DNA of 64,000 nucleotides from CBDBUR01 sp965209065 (lineage in GTDB: Bacteria; Pseudomonadota; Alphaproteobacteria; JAPOUT01; G958296285), in contig OZ242373.1 of NCBI GenBank assembly GCA_965209065.1, forward strand, positions 1,488,001 to 1,552,000. The letters run 5' to 3'. The position numbers were made by a program, and so were the translations under genes. Numbering within the stretch: the stretch's first letter is position 1; each line of letters starts with the position of its first letter. Shown in pieces: positions 41,974 through 51,190 of the stretch. The notes below the pieces were generated by a model that had not been told where the DNA came from, made no database searches, and worked only from the letters and a program-made list of their open reading frames with translations.

Positions 41974-43971
41974 ATGAATCAGCTAAAAAATGCTACCAGC
42001 CTTTATCTAAGGCAACATAAAAATAATCCCGTCCAGTGGCGAATCTGGGGAAAACTAGCCCTTAGCGAAGCCAAGAATCAAAAGAAACCTATCTTGCTGT
42101 CTTCTGGATATGCCGCTTGCCACTGGTGCCACGTGATGGCGCACGAAAGTTTCGAAAATGAAACTATCGCTCAGCTCATCAACGAGAATTTTATTCCCAT
42201 AAAAATAGACCGCGAGGAACGACCCGAGATAGACGCTCTCTATATGGAGGCTCTACAAAATTTAGGGCAACAAGGTGGGTGGCCGCTGACTATGTTTCTC
42301 GATGAGGACGCTAACCCCTTTTGGGGCGGGACCTACTTTCCCAACCCCGCACGAGGTGGCATGATCGGGTTTCAAGATGTGCTAAATGGAGTCGTGCGCC
42401 TGTGGCAAACCCAAAAACAAGAAGTTCATAAAAATCGCGATGCGCTTAAAGAAGCCGCGCTACAAAAACTAGAGCGCAAAAGACACGGAAGCATTCAAGC
42501 CAATTTGCCTAAACGTATGGCAGAGCAACTGCTCAAGGCTTTTGATTTACAAAAAGGCGGCATTCAAGGTGCGCCTAAATTTGCCAACCTGCCTATGCTG
42601 GAATTTCTGTGGGCAGAGGCGCTCGGCGGGGCGGCAACAGACCAAGCCGTGATAAAAACCTTGAACGCACTTTGCCTCGGTGGTATCTACGACCACATCG
42701 GCGGCGGTGTCGCACGCTATGCGGTTGATGAAAATTGGCACGTCCCTCATTTTGAAAAAATGCTCTACGACAACGCTATGCTAATTCATTTTTTAAGCGA
42801 AGTCTGGCGCGAAACAAAAGAGCCTCTATTCGCCGCACGCGTTGAGGAAACCATAAATTTTTTAGAAAGAGAAATGCTATTAGAAAATGGCTTCGCCGCC
42901 TCGTTAGATGCCGACTCTATCAACGAAAACGGAAGCAAGCAGGAGGGTGCTTTTTATACTTGGAAAACACAAGAAATCGAATCCCTATTAAAAGAAAAAG
43001 CACAAGCCTTTTCTCACGTTTATAATATCACGCCCGAAGGCAACTGGCGCGAGGAAAAAACAAACGTTCTATTCTTAACTCAATTCACTGATGACTGGAA
43101 AAAAGAAAAAGAGCTTCTATTCCAAAACAGACTTAAAAGGCAAGCACCGCAACGCGATGAAAAAATTATCGCAAGCTGGAACGGCTTTGCCATCGGTGCG
43201 CTCGCTCACGCGGCTTGGGTGTTTGATAATCAAACCGCGCTTAAAACTGCCCAAACAGCTTTTAGCGCGGTAGAAAATGCTTTAATAAAAGACGCGCGCC
43301 TCGTTCATAGTTTCTGTGATGGCTCACTTATCGCGCCCGCTCTGTTAGATGATCTCGCCTCTATGGCAGACGCCGCTTTGACGCTCTATCTCATAACGCA
43401 AGAAAAGAATTATCTCTCTCGCGCGCAGGAATGGGTAGAGCAAGCGCAAACCTATCACCAAGCGCAGGGAGGCGGGTTTCATCTGTGCGCCAAAGACGCA
43501 GAGGATATCCCCCTCGGCGCGGTCGGAAAAGATTGCCACGCAAACGATAATGTTATGCCCGCCGCTAATAGTCTGCTCGCGCAAGTTTGCCTAAAGCTCT
43601 TTGTTATTACCGGCAAGGAAAATTATAGCCGCATAACAGAAAATATTATGTTTGCTTTTGGTGGCGATGTCGTAAAAAATTACGCCGCGCACGCAAGCTG
43701 GCTTCATACTTTTCAGCGCGCACAAAAAATGATGCAAGTGGTGCTTATCGGCGATGATGGCTCGTTAGATGAAGCACTTAAAACTATCTCTCTGCCGCAT
43801 ATTCCTATTATCAAAATAAGAGAAGGGCAAGCACTCGAAAAAAACCACCCCAGCTTTGGTAAGAAAAAAGTCAATAACCTGCCAACCGCCTACATTTGCC
43901 TCGCCGATAAATGCTTGCCGCCGATAACCGATAAAGAAATTTTGATAAACACTCTAATAAAAGAGCGATAA
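41974..43971 (+). CDS. DUF255 thioredoxin-domain protein (YyaL/SSP411-like)
   Basis: The 665-residue product begins with a thioredoxin-like domain (NNPVQWRIWGKLALSEAKNQ, CHWC in YAACHWCHVMAHESF, FIPIKIDREERPEID, GGWPLTMFLDED) and continues as an alpha/alpha-toroid of the glucosidase-like type (YDHIGGGVARYAVDENWHVP, KMLYDNAMLIHFLSEVW). The family is widespread and its function is not established. There is no signal peptide. It is convergent with rho. Confidence 0.93.
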   Translation: MNQLKNATSLYLRQHKNNPVQWRIWGKLALSEAKNQKKPILLSSGYAACHWCHVMAHESFENETIAQLINENFIPIKIDREERPEIDALYMEALQNLGQQGGWPLTMFLDEDANPFWGGTYFPNPARGGMIGFQDVLNGVVRLWQTQKQEVHKNRDALKEAALQKLERKRHGSIQANLPKRMAEQLLKAFDLQKGGIQGAPKFANLPMLEFLWAEALGGAATDQAVIKTLNALCLGGIYDHIGGGVARYAVDENWHVPHFEKMLYDNAMLIHFLSEVWRETKEPLFAARVEETINFLEREMLLENGFAASLDADSINENGSKQEGAFYTWKTQEIESLLKEKAQAFSHVYNITPEGNWREEKTNVLFLTQFTDDWKKEKELLFQNRLKRQAPQRDEKIIASWNGFAIGALAHAAWVFDNQTALKTAQTAFSAVENALIKDARLVHSFCDGSLIAPALLDDLASMADAALTLYLITQEKNYLSRAQEWVEQAQTYHQAQGGGFHLCAKDAEDIPLGAVGKDCHANDNVMPAANSLLAQVCLKLFVITGKENYSRITENIMFAFGGDVVKNYAAHASWLHTFQRAQKMMQVVLIGDDGSLDEALKTISLPHIPIIKIREGQALEKNHPSFGKKKVNNLPTAYICLADKCLPPITDKEILINTLIKER

Positions 43972-44013
43972 AAATATAGGAGTTTTAATCCCTGAAATTT
44001 TAATTCTGGGAAT

Positions 44014-45408
44014 TTAATCCCTAGAGGGAGGAGACACGCGCCTTAACTGCGCGCCATTGCCGCCGCCGCTGCTGCCACCGCTATGCGAACCATTGCCGCC
44101 CGACTGCGTGCGGTTTATCGCCACCCCTTGCGACTGCTTGCCCGATTGCATCGCCGCAAAAAATTCTTCATTCGTTTTGGTTTGACGCAACCTATCAAGC
44201 AAAAATTCTATCGCATCTGCCGCGCCCATCGGGTCTAAAATGCGCCGCAACACATTCGTTTTTTGTAAATTCTCTACAGAGGTTAAAAGCTCCTCTTTTC
44301 TCGTCCCTGAGCGCAATACATCAATCGCAGGAAAAACACGCTTGTCCGCTATCTTCCTATCAAGCATTATCTCGCTATTGCCCGTGCCCTTGAACTCCTC
44401 AAAAATAACCTCGTCCATACGACTGCCCGTGTCTATAAGCGCGGTCGCTATAATCGTTAGCGAACCACCTTCCTCTATATTACGTGCCGCTCCAAAAAAA
44501 CGCTTCGGACGCTGTAAGGCATTCGCATCAACCCCGCCCGTCAAAACTTTACCCGAAGACGGCACCACCGTATTATAAGCCCGACCCAATCGCGTTAGAC
44601 AATCTAATAAAATAACAACATCACGACCTACCTCAACCAGCCGCTTCGCTTTTTGGATAACCATCTCCGTTATTTGAACATGACGCGTCGCCGGCTCATC
44701 AAAAGTAGAAAATACTACCTCACCATCAACCGAACGCTGCATGTCCGTTACTTCCTCAGGACGCTCGTCTATCAGCAAAACAATAAGATAAACCTCAGGA
44801 TGATTGTGCGTTATCGCATCGGCTATGTTTTGTAATAAAACCGTCTTACCCGTGCGCGGCGGCGCAACAATCAAAGCACGCTGACCCTTGCCTAAAGGTG
44901 AAACGATATCAATCACCCGCGCCAATAAATCTTTCTTCGAACTCTTCGCGCCCTCCATCACCAGCTTCTCCTCAGGGTGAAGCGGCGTTAGATTATCAAA
45001 ATGAACTTTCCCATGCGGCTTATCATCTAAAGAAATAAAATTTACCTTGCTTAATTCGCCTAAAGAAAAATAACGCTCTCCCTCTTGCGGCGCCAACCAC
45101 TCGCCTTCTACCGTGTCGCCCGTGCGCAGACCATAACGATGAATTTGTCCCGCTGAAACATAAACATCATCTGCCCCCGCTAGATAATTCGCCTCCGGCG
45201 AACGAACATAACCAAAGCCATCTTGTAAAACCTCAACCACCCCCGTGCCGATAATCGACTCGCCGCGCTTCGCCTGACTCTTCAGTATCTCAAGAATAAG
45301 CTCCTGACGACGCAAGGACGCAACATTCTCAACCGCTAAGCTGTCAGCAAGCTCTAAAAGCTCCTTCGGCGATTTGCGTTTTATCTCTTGTAAATTTTTC
45401 GCAGACAA
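44014..45408 (-). CDS. rho: Transcription termination factor Rho
   Basis: Rho is the hexameric helicase that ends transcription. The 464-residue product has the cold-shock RNA-binding domain (GVVEVLQDGFGYVRSPEANY), and a motor with Walker A ALIVAPPRTGKTVLLQNIAD, EVYLIVLLIDERPEEVTDMQ, and the Q/R-loop ALQRPKRFFGAARNIEEGGS. The usual end is near TNEEFFAAM; here an extra Gly/Ser-rich tail of about 45 residues follows (SGGNGSHSGGSSGGGNGAQ). The rho-hemJ gap holds 125 bases without an evident gene. Confidence 0.97.
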   Translation of the reverse strand: MSAKNLQEIKRKSPKELLELADSLAVENVASLRRQELILEILKSQAKRGESIIGTGVVEVLQDGFGYVRSPEANYLAGADDVYVSAGQIHRYGLRTGDTVEGEWLAPQEGERYFSLGELSKVNFISLDDKPHGKVHFDNLTPLHPEEKLVMEGAKSSKKDLLARVIDIVSPLGKGQRALIVAPPRTGKTVLLQNIADAITHNHPEVYLIVLLIDERPEEVTDMQRSVDGEVVFSTFDEPATRHVQITEMVIQKAKRLVEVGRDVVILLDCLTRLGRAYNTVVPSSGKVLTGGVDANALQRPKRFFGAARNIEEGGSLTIIATALIDTGSRMDEVIFEEFKGTGNSEIMLDRKIADKRVFPAIDVLRSGTRKEELLTSVENLQKTNVLRRILDPMGAADAIEFLLDRLRQTKTNEEFFAAMQSGKQSQGVAINRTQSGGNGSHSGGSSGGGNGAQLRRVSPPSRD

Positions 45409-45533
45409 GAATTTGCCTCTTTTGTAAATTGTTTGGAAAGTAAATTTGGAGAGCTATCATTCAATAGACAAGTAATGCCCTCAACTGATAACCATTTATA
45501 CATACTTCCCTATCCTTTGGCAAGCGCTTTTTA

Positions 45534-45971
45534 TTAAAAAGGCCTTAAAATAACTAAAAGAACAATGAAAATCACTAGGATAGGCGGGATTTCATTCGTT
45601 TTGCGAAAAAAATCGGCACTTTTCGGCGCAGAACCCGATAAAAAACCGCGCCGCCAACCCGCACACGCCCCATGATAACCCGATAATAACAAAACCAATA
45701 ATAACTTCAACCAAAGCCATAAAGCCGTCCAATCACTTTGCCAGAAAAGAATTAAACCAAAAAACCACGCAGATAACATCGAGGGAGTCGCAATAATACT
45801 CAATAAACGCCGCTCCATCACGCAAAAAGTCCTCCACTGCTCGCTAGCCGCAACGCTCTGCGCGTGATAGACAAACAACCGCGGTAAATAAAACAATGCT
45901 GCCATCCAAAATATCACCGAAATAATATGAAACGACAAAACAAATTTATAAATAAAACTATCCATAAACAT
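45534..45971 (-). CDS. hemJ: Protoporphyrinogen oxidase HemJ
   Basis: HemJ oxidises protoporphyrinogen IX to protoporphyrin IX in the membrane. The 145-residue product has four hydrophobic helices and the family opening FVLSFHIISVIFWMAALFYL with conserved His, then RLFVYHAQ and a final segment GYHGACAGW. It lies between hemH and rho in the alphaproteobacterial heme cluster, two bases from hemH. Start may also be the in-frame ATG two codons on. Confidence 0.92.
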   Translation of the reverse strand: MFMDSFIYKFVLSFHIISVIFWMAALFYLPRLFVYHAQSVAASEQWRTFCVMERRLLSIIATPSMLSAWFFGLILFWQSDWTALWLWLKLLLVLLLSGYHGACAGWRRGFLSGSAPKSADFFRKTNEIPPILVIFIVLLVILRPF

Positions 45972-45973
45972 AC

Positions 45974-46984
45974 CTAATAAATATCCGTGCAGACATCCTC
46001 ATCGGGACATAATAAAACATCGCTCTCTAAACTCCTATGAACCAACCCATCTAGCGTCTCGATAAATTTAGGATGAGTCGAAAGAGTCGGAACACGAATA
46101 TAATGCTCTATTCCAACCGACTCCGCAACTTGCCTAAACTCTATATCCAATTCCATTAAGGTTTCTATATGCTCTGAAACAAAACTAATCGGAATTATAA
46201 TAAGCGTTTTCTTGCCGCCTTCACGCGCAACCCGTCTTATCTCCGCGCCGAGCTCCGGCTCTAACCACTTTAACCGACCAACACGGCTTTGATAAGCCAA
46301 ACTCCATTGGCGCGAATTTAATCCCGCACGCTCGGCAATCAACCGCACCGATGCTTCCACCTGCTTTTGATAGGGGTCGCCTTGAGCAACCAAACGCTGA
46401 GGAATACTATGCGCCGAAAATAAAATATGACACCCCTTATCATTCGTTTTTTCCATCGCCTCTTTTAGTAAAAGGCTATGCGTATCAATAAATCCCGCTT
46501 CATTCCACCAGCAACAAATAGGATAGGTGGCAAACTTATCTTTAGATAACTTCTTCCATAAACTTAAAGAAGACTCTGTCGTCGTGGTTGAGTAATGAGG
46601 GTAAAGGGGTAAAAGAACAACCTTATCCGGTGTGAATTCTTTTAATTGCGCTAACGTTTCTTTAGAAAAAGGATGCCAATAACGCATCGCAATGAAAGTT
46701 TTTACTGACGGATATTTTTTCTGTAATGATTTCTCTAATGCTCGCGCCTGCGCCTTAGTGTTTTGTAATAAGGGAGAACCTCCGTTAGGATTATTTTTTA
46801 TCCGCTTATAATTCTCCCTTGCTATTGGCGCGCGAAATTTAGCAATCAACCACGCCAAAGGATAGCGGATAAAAAAAGGTAGCCGAATAATATGGTAATC
46901 CGAAAAAAGGTTAAACAAAAAAGGACGAACATCCTTATTGGTTAAAGGTCCGCCTAAATTAAACAGAACAACCGCGAGCTTCAT
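45974..46984 (-). CDS. hemH: Ferrochelatase
   Basis: The enzyme inserts ferrous iron into protoporphyrin IX to make heme. The 336-residue product begins AVVLFNLGGPLTNKDVRPFL, has MRYWHPF, VLLPLYPHYSTTTTESSL, the catalytic-His segment ILFSAHSIPQRLV, YQSRVGRLKWLEP and the acid-rich PISFVSEHIETLMELDIE. It starts within a four-base overlap with hemE. Confidence 0.97.
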   Translation of the reverse strand: MKLAVVLFNLGGPLTNKDVRPFLFNLFSDYHIIRLPFFIRYPLAWLIAKFRAPIARENYKRIKNNPNGGSPLLQNTKAQARALEKSLQKKYPSVKTFIAMRYWHPFSKETLAQLKEFTPDKVVLLPLYPHYSTTTTESSLSLWKKLSKDKFATYPICCWWNEAGFIDTHSLLLKEAMEKTNDKGCHILFSAHSIPQRLVAQGDPYQKQVEASVRLIAERAGLNSRQWSLAYQSRVGRLKWLEPELGAEIRRVAREGGKKTLIIIPISFVSEHIETLMELDIEFRQVAESVGIEHYIRVPTLSTHPKFIETLDGLVHRSLESDVLLCPDEDVCTDIY

Positions 46985-48012
46985 TTCTTTTTATAAGAAC
47001 GCACGAATTGCGTTAAAGCTAAAACATTTTCAGGCGGGGTTTGTGGCACAATGCCGTGGCTTAAACCAAAAATAAGTCCTCCTTCTCCTAATTCGGTAAG
47101 TATTTCTTCCGCCGCTGCCAACATCGCAGGGCCACCTACCACAAGAAGCTGCGGGTCTAAGTTGCCTTGAACAGGCATAATTTTTTGTAAATTATCTCTT
47201 ATCCACGAAAAAGAAAAATTAGAATCAATGCTAATCGCACTGACACCCGTTTCTTGCGCGTAAGGCAAACAAAGCTGACCGCTCGCGCGGGGAAAACCAA
47301 TGATAGGAGTGTCAGGATAAACCAAACGAATCTTTTTAATAATCTGCGCTGTCGGGGCTATTACATATTCCTCAAATTGTCGCCAAGGTAAAACACCTGA
47401 CCAAGAATCAAAAATTTGAATAACATCTGCACCAGCTTCTATCTGCTTTATTAAGTAATCACTCACCGCCTCTATTAAAATAGCAATCAGTTCATCAAAA
47501 TGTTCCTTCTGAGAAAACATGAAATGTTTTGTCGTCTCTTGGTTAGGTTCGCTTTTGCCCGCCAACATATAACAGGCTAAAGTCCAAACTCCCCCTGAAA
47601 AACCAATTAATGCCTTATCTTGAGGGAGACTTTGCTTGAGCCCTTTTATCGTTTCATAAACCGGACTAAGTTTGGAAATATCACTGGATTTAGCTGTCTC
47701 TAAAAATTTAGGGAATGACAAAAATTCAAGACGAGGTCCAAACCCTTTTTCAAAATGAACTTTCTGCCCCAAAGCATAAGGAATAAGCAAAATATCAGCA
47801 AATAAAATTGCTCCATCTAAGTCAAAACGGCGCAGAGGTTGATGAACTGCTTCAATACAAAAACTAGGCGTTAAACAAAAACGAATGAAATCTTTCTCTT
47901 GTTCCCTTAATTTTAGGTATTCAGGAAGATAACGTCCTGCTTGCCTCATATACCAAACAGGTATGTGAGGGCTTTCTTTCTTTGATAGCGTTAGTAAAAG
48001 GGAATGACTCAT
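46981..48012 (-). CDS. hemE: Uroporphyrinogen decarboxylase
   Basis: The enzyme converts uroporphyrinogen III to coproporphyrinogen III. The ~343-residue product has the substrate loop HIPVWYMRQAGRYLPEYL, LDGAILFADILLIPYALGQ, the later GFSGGVWTLACYMLAG, IQIFDSWSGVLP, and the His-bearing GLIFGLSHGIVPQTPPENV. A TTG at 48015 also opens the frame, but ATG at 48012 is preferred. It is the gene that flanks the replication origin in Caulobacter and several relatives, and the spacer upstream here has the same features. Confidence 0.97.
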   Translation of the reverse strand: MSHSLLLTLSKKESPHIPVWYMRQAGRYLPEYLKLREQEKDFIRFCLTPSFCIEAVHQPLRRFDLDGAILFADILLIPYALGQKVHFEKGFGPRLEFLSFPKFLETAKSSDISKLSPVYETIKGLKQSLPQDKALIGFSGGVWTLACYMLAGKSEPNQETTKHFMFSQKEHFDELIAILIEAVSDYLIKQIEAGADVIQIFDSWSGVLPWRQFEEYVIAPTAQIIKKIRLVYPDTPIIGFPRASGQLCLPYAQETGVSAISIDSNFSFSWIRDNLQKIMPVQGNLDPQLLVVGGPAMLAAAEEILTELGEGGLIFGLSHGIVPQTPPENVLALTQFVRSYKKK

Positions 48013-48015
48013 CAA

Positions 48016-48311
48016 TAAATAAATAGTTGTTGTTGTTTATTGTAGCTGTTAATTTTGGGGTTAAATCTCTTATAACATGAATAAAATGCTTTGACAATAA
48101 AGTGGATAACTTCTGAAATAACCTGATATTAAGCTTTATGTCTTGTTTTTAATTGTGGAAAAACTGTTATTAATAAAAATATGATTTTGTGGGTAAAGTG
48201 GTGGAAAATTGTGCGAAAGAGGCTTGATGAAATTAACAATGCCCTTTCATGCCTCTCTTATGCTGAATTATACAGGATTATTCTTTATAAATTATGCTAA
48301 TTTTGACAACG
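48016..48311. other. Candidate chromosome origin (oriC)
   Basis: This 296-base spacer between the divergent hemE and ppsR-like genes holds no gene. It is AT-rich, especially 48013-48090 and 48160-48190. Five DnaA-box-like 9-mers lie in 48101-48218. Heme genes and rho run leftward from it and the maf-his genes rightward, so both arms are transcribed with the replication fork. The parAB-parS cluster is 8-11 kb away. A GANTC site, the CcrM target in this class, stands at each edge (48006, 48342), though such sites are frequent by chance. Confidence 0.8.
48101..48218 (-). other. Cluster of five DnaA-box-like 9-mers
   Basis: Read on the minus strand: TTATCCACT (48101-48109), TTTTCCACA (48154-48162, a full match to TTWTNCACA), TTACCCACA (48188-48196), TTTTCCACC (48200-48208) and TTTCGCACA (48210-48218). 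The other four each differ from the consensus at one position. All face the same way, which is unlikely by chance in 120 bases. Confidence 0.75.
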
Positions 48312-49154
48312 ATGGAAAAATTTCATTTACATCTCATATCAGATTCAACCGGAGAAACCCTCGCTACTATCGCGCGCGCCGTTTGGGCGCGGTTCGATCT
48401 CGTCGAGCCTCTAGAACATATTTATGCTCTCACTAGAACAAAAGCTCAAATAGAAGAAGCCCTCGTGCCTATCCAAAACCACGTTCAACAAAAAACACCT
48501 GTTTTAGTAATGTGCACTCTGGTCGATGACACGCTCACGCAATTTTTGGAAAAAAAATGCGCCGAAATTAAAGTCCCTTGTATCGCCGTGCTCGATGATA
48601 TTGTCGCGCGGATTGATAGCTACTTAGGAGTCAAAATTGATAGAAAACCTTCACATCAATCGCCCGGCGGTCAGCATGCGATGGATAACGCTTACTTTAG
48701 ACGCGTTCAAGCTCTCTCATGGACTCTCGCGCATGATGACGGGCAGCAACTCGAAACTATCGATGAAGCCGATATTATCCTGTTAGGACTCTCTCGCACT
48801 TCTAAAACGCCAACTTGTTTTTATCTCGCCCATCGCGGCGTTAAGGCAGGGAATATACCCCTTGTGCCTGATGTGCCGCTTGACATCGCGTGGGATAAAT
48901 TGACAAAACCGCTCATCGTCGGCTTGACCTTGCGACCTACACGACTCGTCCAAGTGCGCCAACAACGATTCTCCAATAAAGAAAAAATTGGCGATTACAC
49001 ACACCCCGCTTCAGTTGCTAAAGAAGTGGAATTCGCAAATAAACTTTTTACAAAACTGGGTTGCCCGGTGATTGATGTAACCCAACATTCTATCGAAGAA
49101 AGCGCCGCTGCCATTTTGAATCTAAAACGAGAAAGAGATGAGGAAAATGATTAA
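48312..49154 (+). CDS. PEP synthase/PPDK regulatory kinase-pyrophosphorylase
   Basis: The ~280-residue product is of the bifunctional DUF299 type, which phosphorylates and dephosphorylates phosphoenolpyruvate synthase or pyruvate phosphate dikinase. It begins MEKFHLHLISDSTGETLATI and has the nucleotide-binding loop LLGLSRTSKTPTCFYLAHRG and the late PVIDVTQHSIEESAAAIL. An upstream ATG at 48294 exists, but 48312 matches the family start. It overlaps maf by 17 bases. Which target enzyme it controls cannot be told here. Confidence 0.93.
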   Translation: MEKFHLHLISDSTGETLATIARAVWARFDLVEPLEHIYALTRTKAQIEEALVPIQNHVQQKTPVLVMCTLVDDTLTQFLEKKCAEIKVPCIAVLDDIVARIDSYLGVKIDRKPSHQSPGGQHAMDNAYFRRVQALSWTLAHDDGQQLETIDEADIILLGLSRTSKTPTCFYLAHRGVKAGNIPLVPDVPLDIAWDKLTKPLIVGLTLRPTRLVQVRQQRFSNKEKIGDYTHPASVAKEVEFANKLFTKLGCPVIDVTQHSIEESAAAILNLKRERDEEND

Positions 49155-49743
49155 AGAAAAAATTATTTTGGCATCACAAAGCGAATCGCGCGCACGTTTA
49201 TTGAAAAATGCCGGTTTTGATAATATCCAACAAATACCCTCAGGCTTTGATGAAGCGAAAGTAAAAAAAAATTTTAAGGGTAGCCCACAAGAACTCGCAC
49301 TGAAATTAGCAGCAGAGAAAGCACTTAAAGTTTCTAAAGATAATCCTAACGATTGGGTCATTGGCGCCGACCAAATTTTGCTTTTCCAAAATAAAACCTA
49401 TGACAAAGCCTCATCGGTTGAAGAGGCACGCCAACTCTTTCTTGCTATGCGTGGTAAAGAGCACGCGCTCATCGGCGGGCATATCATCGCGAAGAACAAC
49501 CAAATTCTTTGGCAACATCTTTCTTGCGTTCAGCTAACCTTGCGGCAGTTTAGCGACGAAGGACTAGAAAATTATATTCAACAGATGGGCAATAGATTAC
49601 TACAAGCCGTAGGAGGCTATCAGTTAGAAGGAGCTGCCATTCAGTTCTTTGAAAAAATAGAAGGGGATTACTTCGCTATTTTAGGATTAGACCTCTTGCC
49701 TCTGCTTAAAGCCTTGCGCGAACAAGGCGCTATAAAAAAATGA
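49138..49743 (+). CDS. maf: Maf-like nucleotide pyrophosphatase
   Basis: Maf proteins hydrolyse non-canonical or modified nucleoside triphosphates. The 201-residue product has ILASQSESRARLLKNAGF, the acidic VIGADQILLF, and LLQAVGGYQLEGAAIQFFEK in the position of the usual AGAY motif, as in other alphaproteobacterial members. Start may be 49138 or the ATG at 49147, which has GAGG upstream. It overlaps the upstream gene and is linked to aroE by a four-base overlap. Confidence 0.9.
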   Translation: MRKMIKEKIILASQSESRARLLKNAGFDNIQQIPSGFDEAKVKKNFKGSPQELALKLAAEKALKVSKDNPNDWVIGADQILLFQNKTYDKASSVEEARQLFLAMRGKEHALIGGHIIAKNNQILWQHLSCVQLTLRQFSDEGLENYIQQMGNRLLQAVGGYQLEGAAIQFFEKIEGDYFAILGLDLLPLLKALREQGAIKK

Positions 49744-50579
49744 ACGCCAAAGCAAAAAGACTTGCGGTCATCGGCTCGCCCATCGCTCATTCTCTTTCTC
49801 CTATTATTCACCAGCACTGGCTCGATGAAAATCATATCTTACAAGGCTATGAAAAACTAGAAGTGAAACCCGCCGCGCTAGAAACTTTCTTGGACTCCTT
49901 GATTGAAAATAACTTTTTGGGAATCAACATAACGCTCCCGCATAAACAGCAATGCTACGCGATGGCTCAACGGAAGGGCTGGCATATTAGTCAAGCGGCT
50001 CATCTCGCGGGCTCGGTGAATATGCTAAGTGTTAAGGGGCAAAGGCTTTATGCGGACTCAAGTGATGGCGCAGGTTTTATGCGCGCTCTAAAAAATAAAG
50101 ATGCATGGCAAAAACAAAAACCCGTTATGATTATTGGCGCAGGTGGCGCGGCTTTGGCTATCGCCGCCGCTTTGGTGGCAGAAGGCATAAGTAAAATTTT
50201 TATCCTCAACCGCACAGAAAAAAACGCGCAAGCACTCGCCAATAAAATAAACGGAGACATAGAAATAAAAAATTTTGATAATTATCAAAACGCGTTAAGT
50301 CAAATAGGGCTTTTGGTGCAAGCAACCTCTTTAGGGCTGGCAGGCACAGACGAACTCCCTTTTTCCTTTGAAGCGTTACACCCCCGCGCCCTCGTGATGG
50401 ATATTGTCTATCGTCCGCTCAAAACGGAGTTCCTAAAAAATGCCGAAGCCCACGGCAATCAAATTATAGATGGCTTGGGAATGCTACTCTATCAAGCGCA
50501 AATCGCTTTCGAACACTGGTTTGATATTAAAGTTCAAGTCAATCAGGCGGTGCGAAAAAAGGTAGAGCGATTCTTGTGA
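49740..50579 (+). CDS. aroE: Shikimate 5-dehydrogenase
   Basis: The enzyme reduces 3-dehydroshikimate with NADPH in aromatic amino-acid synthesis. The 279-residue product shows VIGSPIAHSLSPIIHQHWL, LGINITLPHKQQ with the catalytic Lys, the Rossmann motif MIIGAGGAALAIAAALVAEG, ILNRT, and the terminal IDGLGMLLYQAQIAFEHW. It overlaps both maf and coaE by four bases. Confidence 0.97.
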   Translation: MNAKAKRLAVIGSPIAHSLSPIIHQHWLDENHILQGYEKLEVKPAALETFLDSLIENNFLGINITLPHKQQCYAMAQRKGWHISQAAHLAGSVNMLSVKGQRLYADSSDGAGFMRALKNKDAWQKQKPVMIIGAGGAALAIAAALVAEGISKIFILNRTEKNAQALANKINGDIEIKNFDNYQNALSQIGLLVQATSLGLAGTDELPFSFEALHPRALVMDIVYRPLKTEFLKNAEAHGNQIIDGLGMLLYQAQIAFEHWFDIKVQVNQAVRKKVERFL

Positions 50580-51190
50580 TTAAGGTTGTTATCACCGGCT
50601 CAATTGGTATGGGCAAAAGCACCACGGCGAAAATGTTTGTTGAACTCGCCGGCGAAAAGTGGCGGCTTTATGACGTGGATAAAGTGGTTCATCGGCTATA
50701 CCAAAAAGGTGGCGATGCCGTTGCGCCGCTAAGCGACATTTTTCCCCAAGCCGTAAAGGAAAAGGCTATCCATCGCCCATCGCTTGCTAAGCTGGTGCTC
50801 GGCGATAAAGAGAAAATAGAAAAGTTAGAATCTATCGTTCACCCCTTAACACGAAAAGCCCAGCGTGAGTTTCTTGTTGAGGCAGAGAAAAATAATGTTG
50901 AAGGAATCGTTTTTGATATTCCGCTTTTCTTTGAAACCGGCGGCGACAAAACCGGCTTTATGGATTACATTATTGTCGTTCATAGCCCCGAAGAAATTCA
51001 ACGCGAACGAATCCTCCAACGCGGAACAATGACCCTAGAACAACTAGAAGCGATTAAACAAAAACAAATGTCAAGTGAAGACAAATGTAAAAAAGCTCAT
51101 TTTGTAGTTGAAACCAAAGAAGGATTAGGGCATGCTAGAATACAAGTTGAGAAAATTTTAGAAAAAATAAAAAAAGAGAAAACAAAATGA
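50576..51190 (+). CDS. coaE: Dephospho-CoA kinase
   Basis: The enzyme phosphorylates dephospho-CoA in the last step of CoA synthesis. The 204-residue product has the P-loop VVITGSIGMGKSTTAKMF, YDVDKVVHRLY, VHPLTRKAQREF, VFDIPLFFETGG and the LID-like RERILQRG. ATGA-type overlaps join it to aroE and dnaQ, so maf through dnaQ form one operon. Confidence 0.96.
   Translation: MIKVVITGSIGMGKSTTAKMFVELAGEKWRLYDVDKVVHRLYQKGGDAVAPLSDIFPQAVKEKAIHRPSLAKLVLGDKEKIEKLESIVHPLTRKAQREFLVEAEKNNVEGIVFDIPLFFETGGDKTGFMDYIIVVHSPEEIQRERILQRGTMTLEQLEAIKQKQMSSEDKCKKAHFVVETKEGLGHARIQVEKILEKIKKEKTK

Noticed and set aside
48045..48080. CtrA binding boxes in the candidate origin
   Set aside because: The two TTAA motifs at about 48050 and 48061 are eight bases apart instead of seven, and TTAA-N7-ATAA has one mismatch. 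Not strong enough to call.
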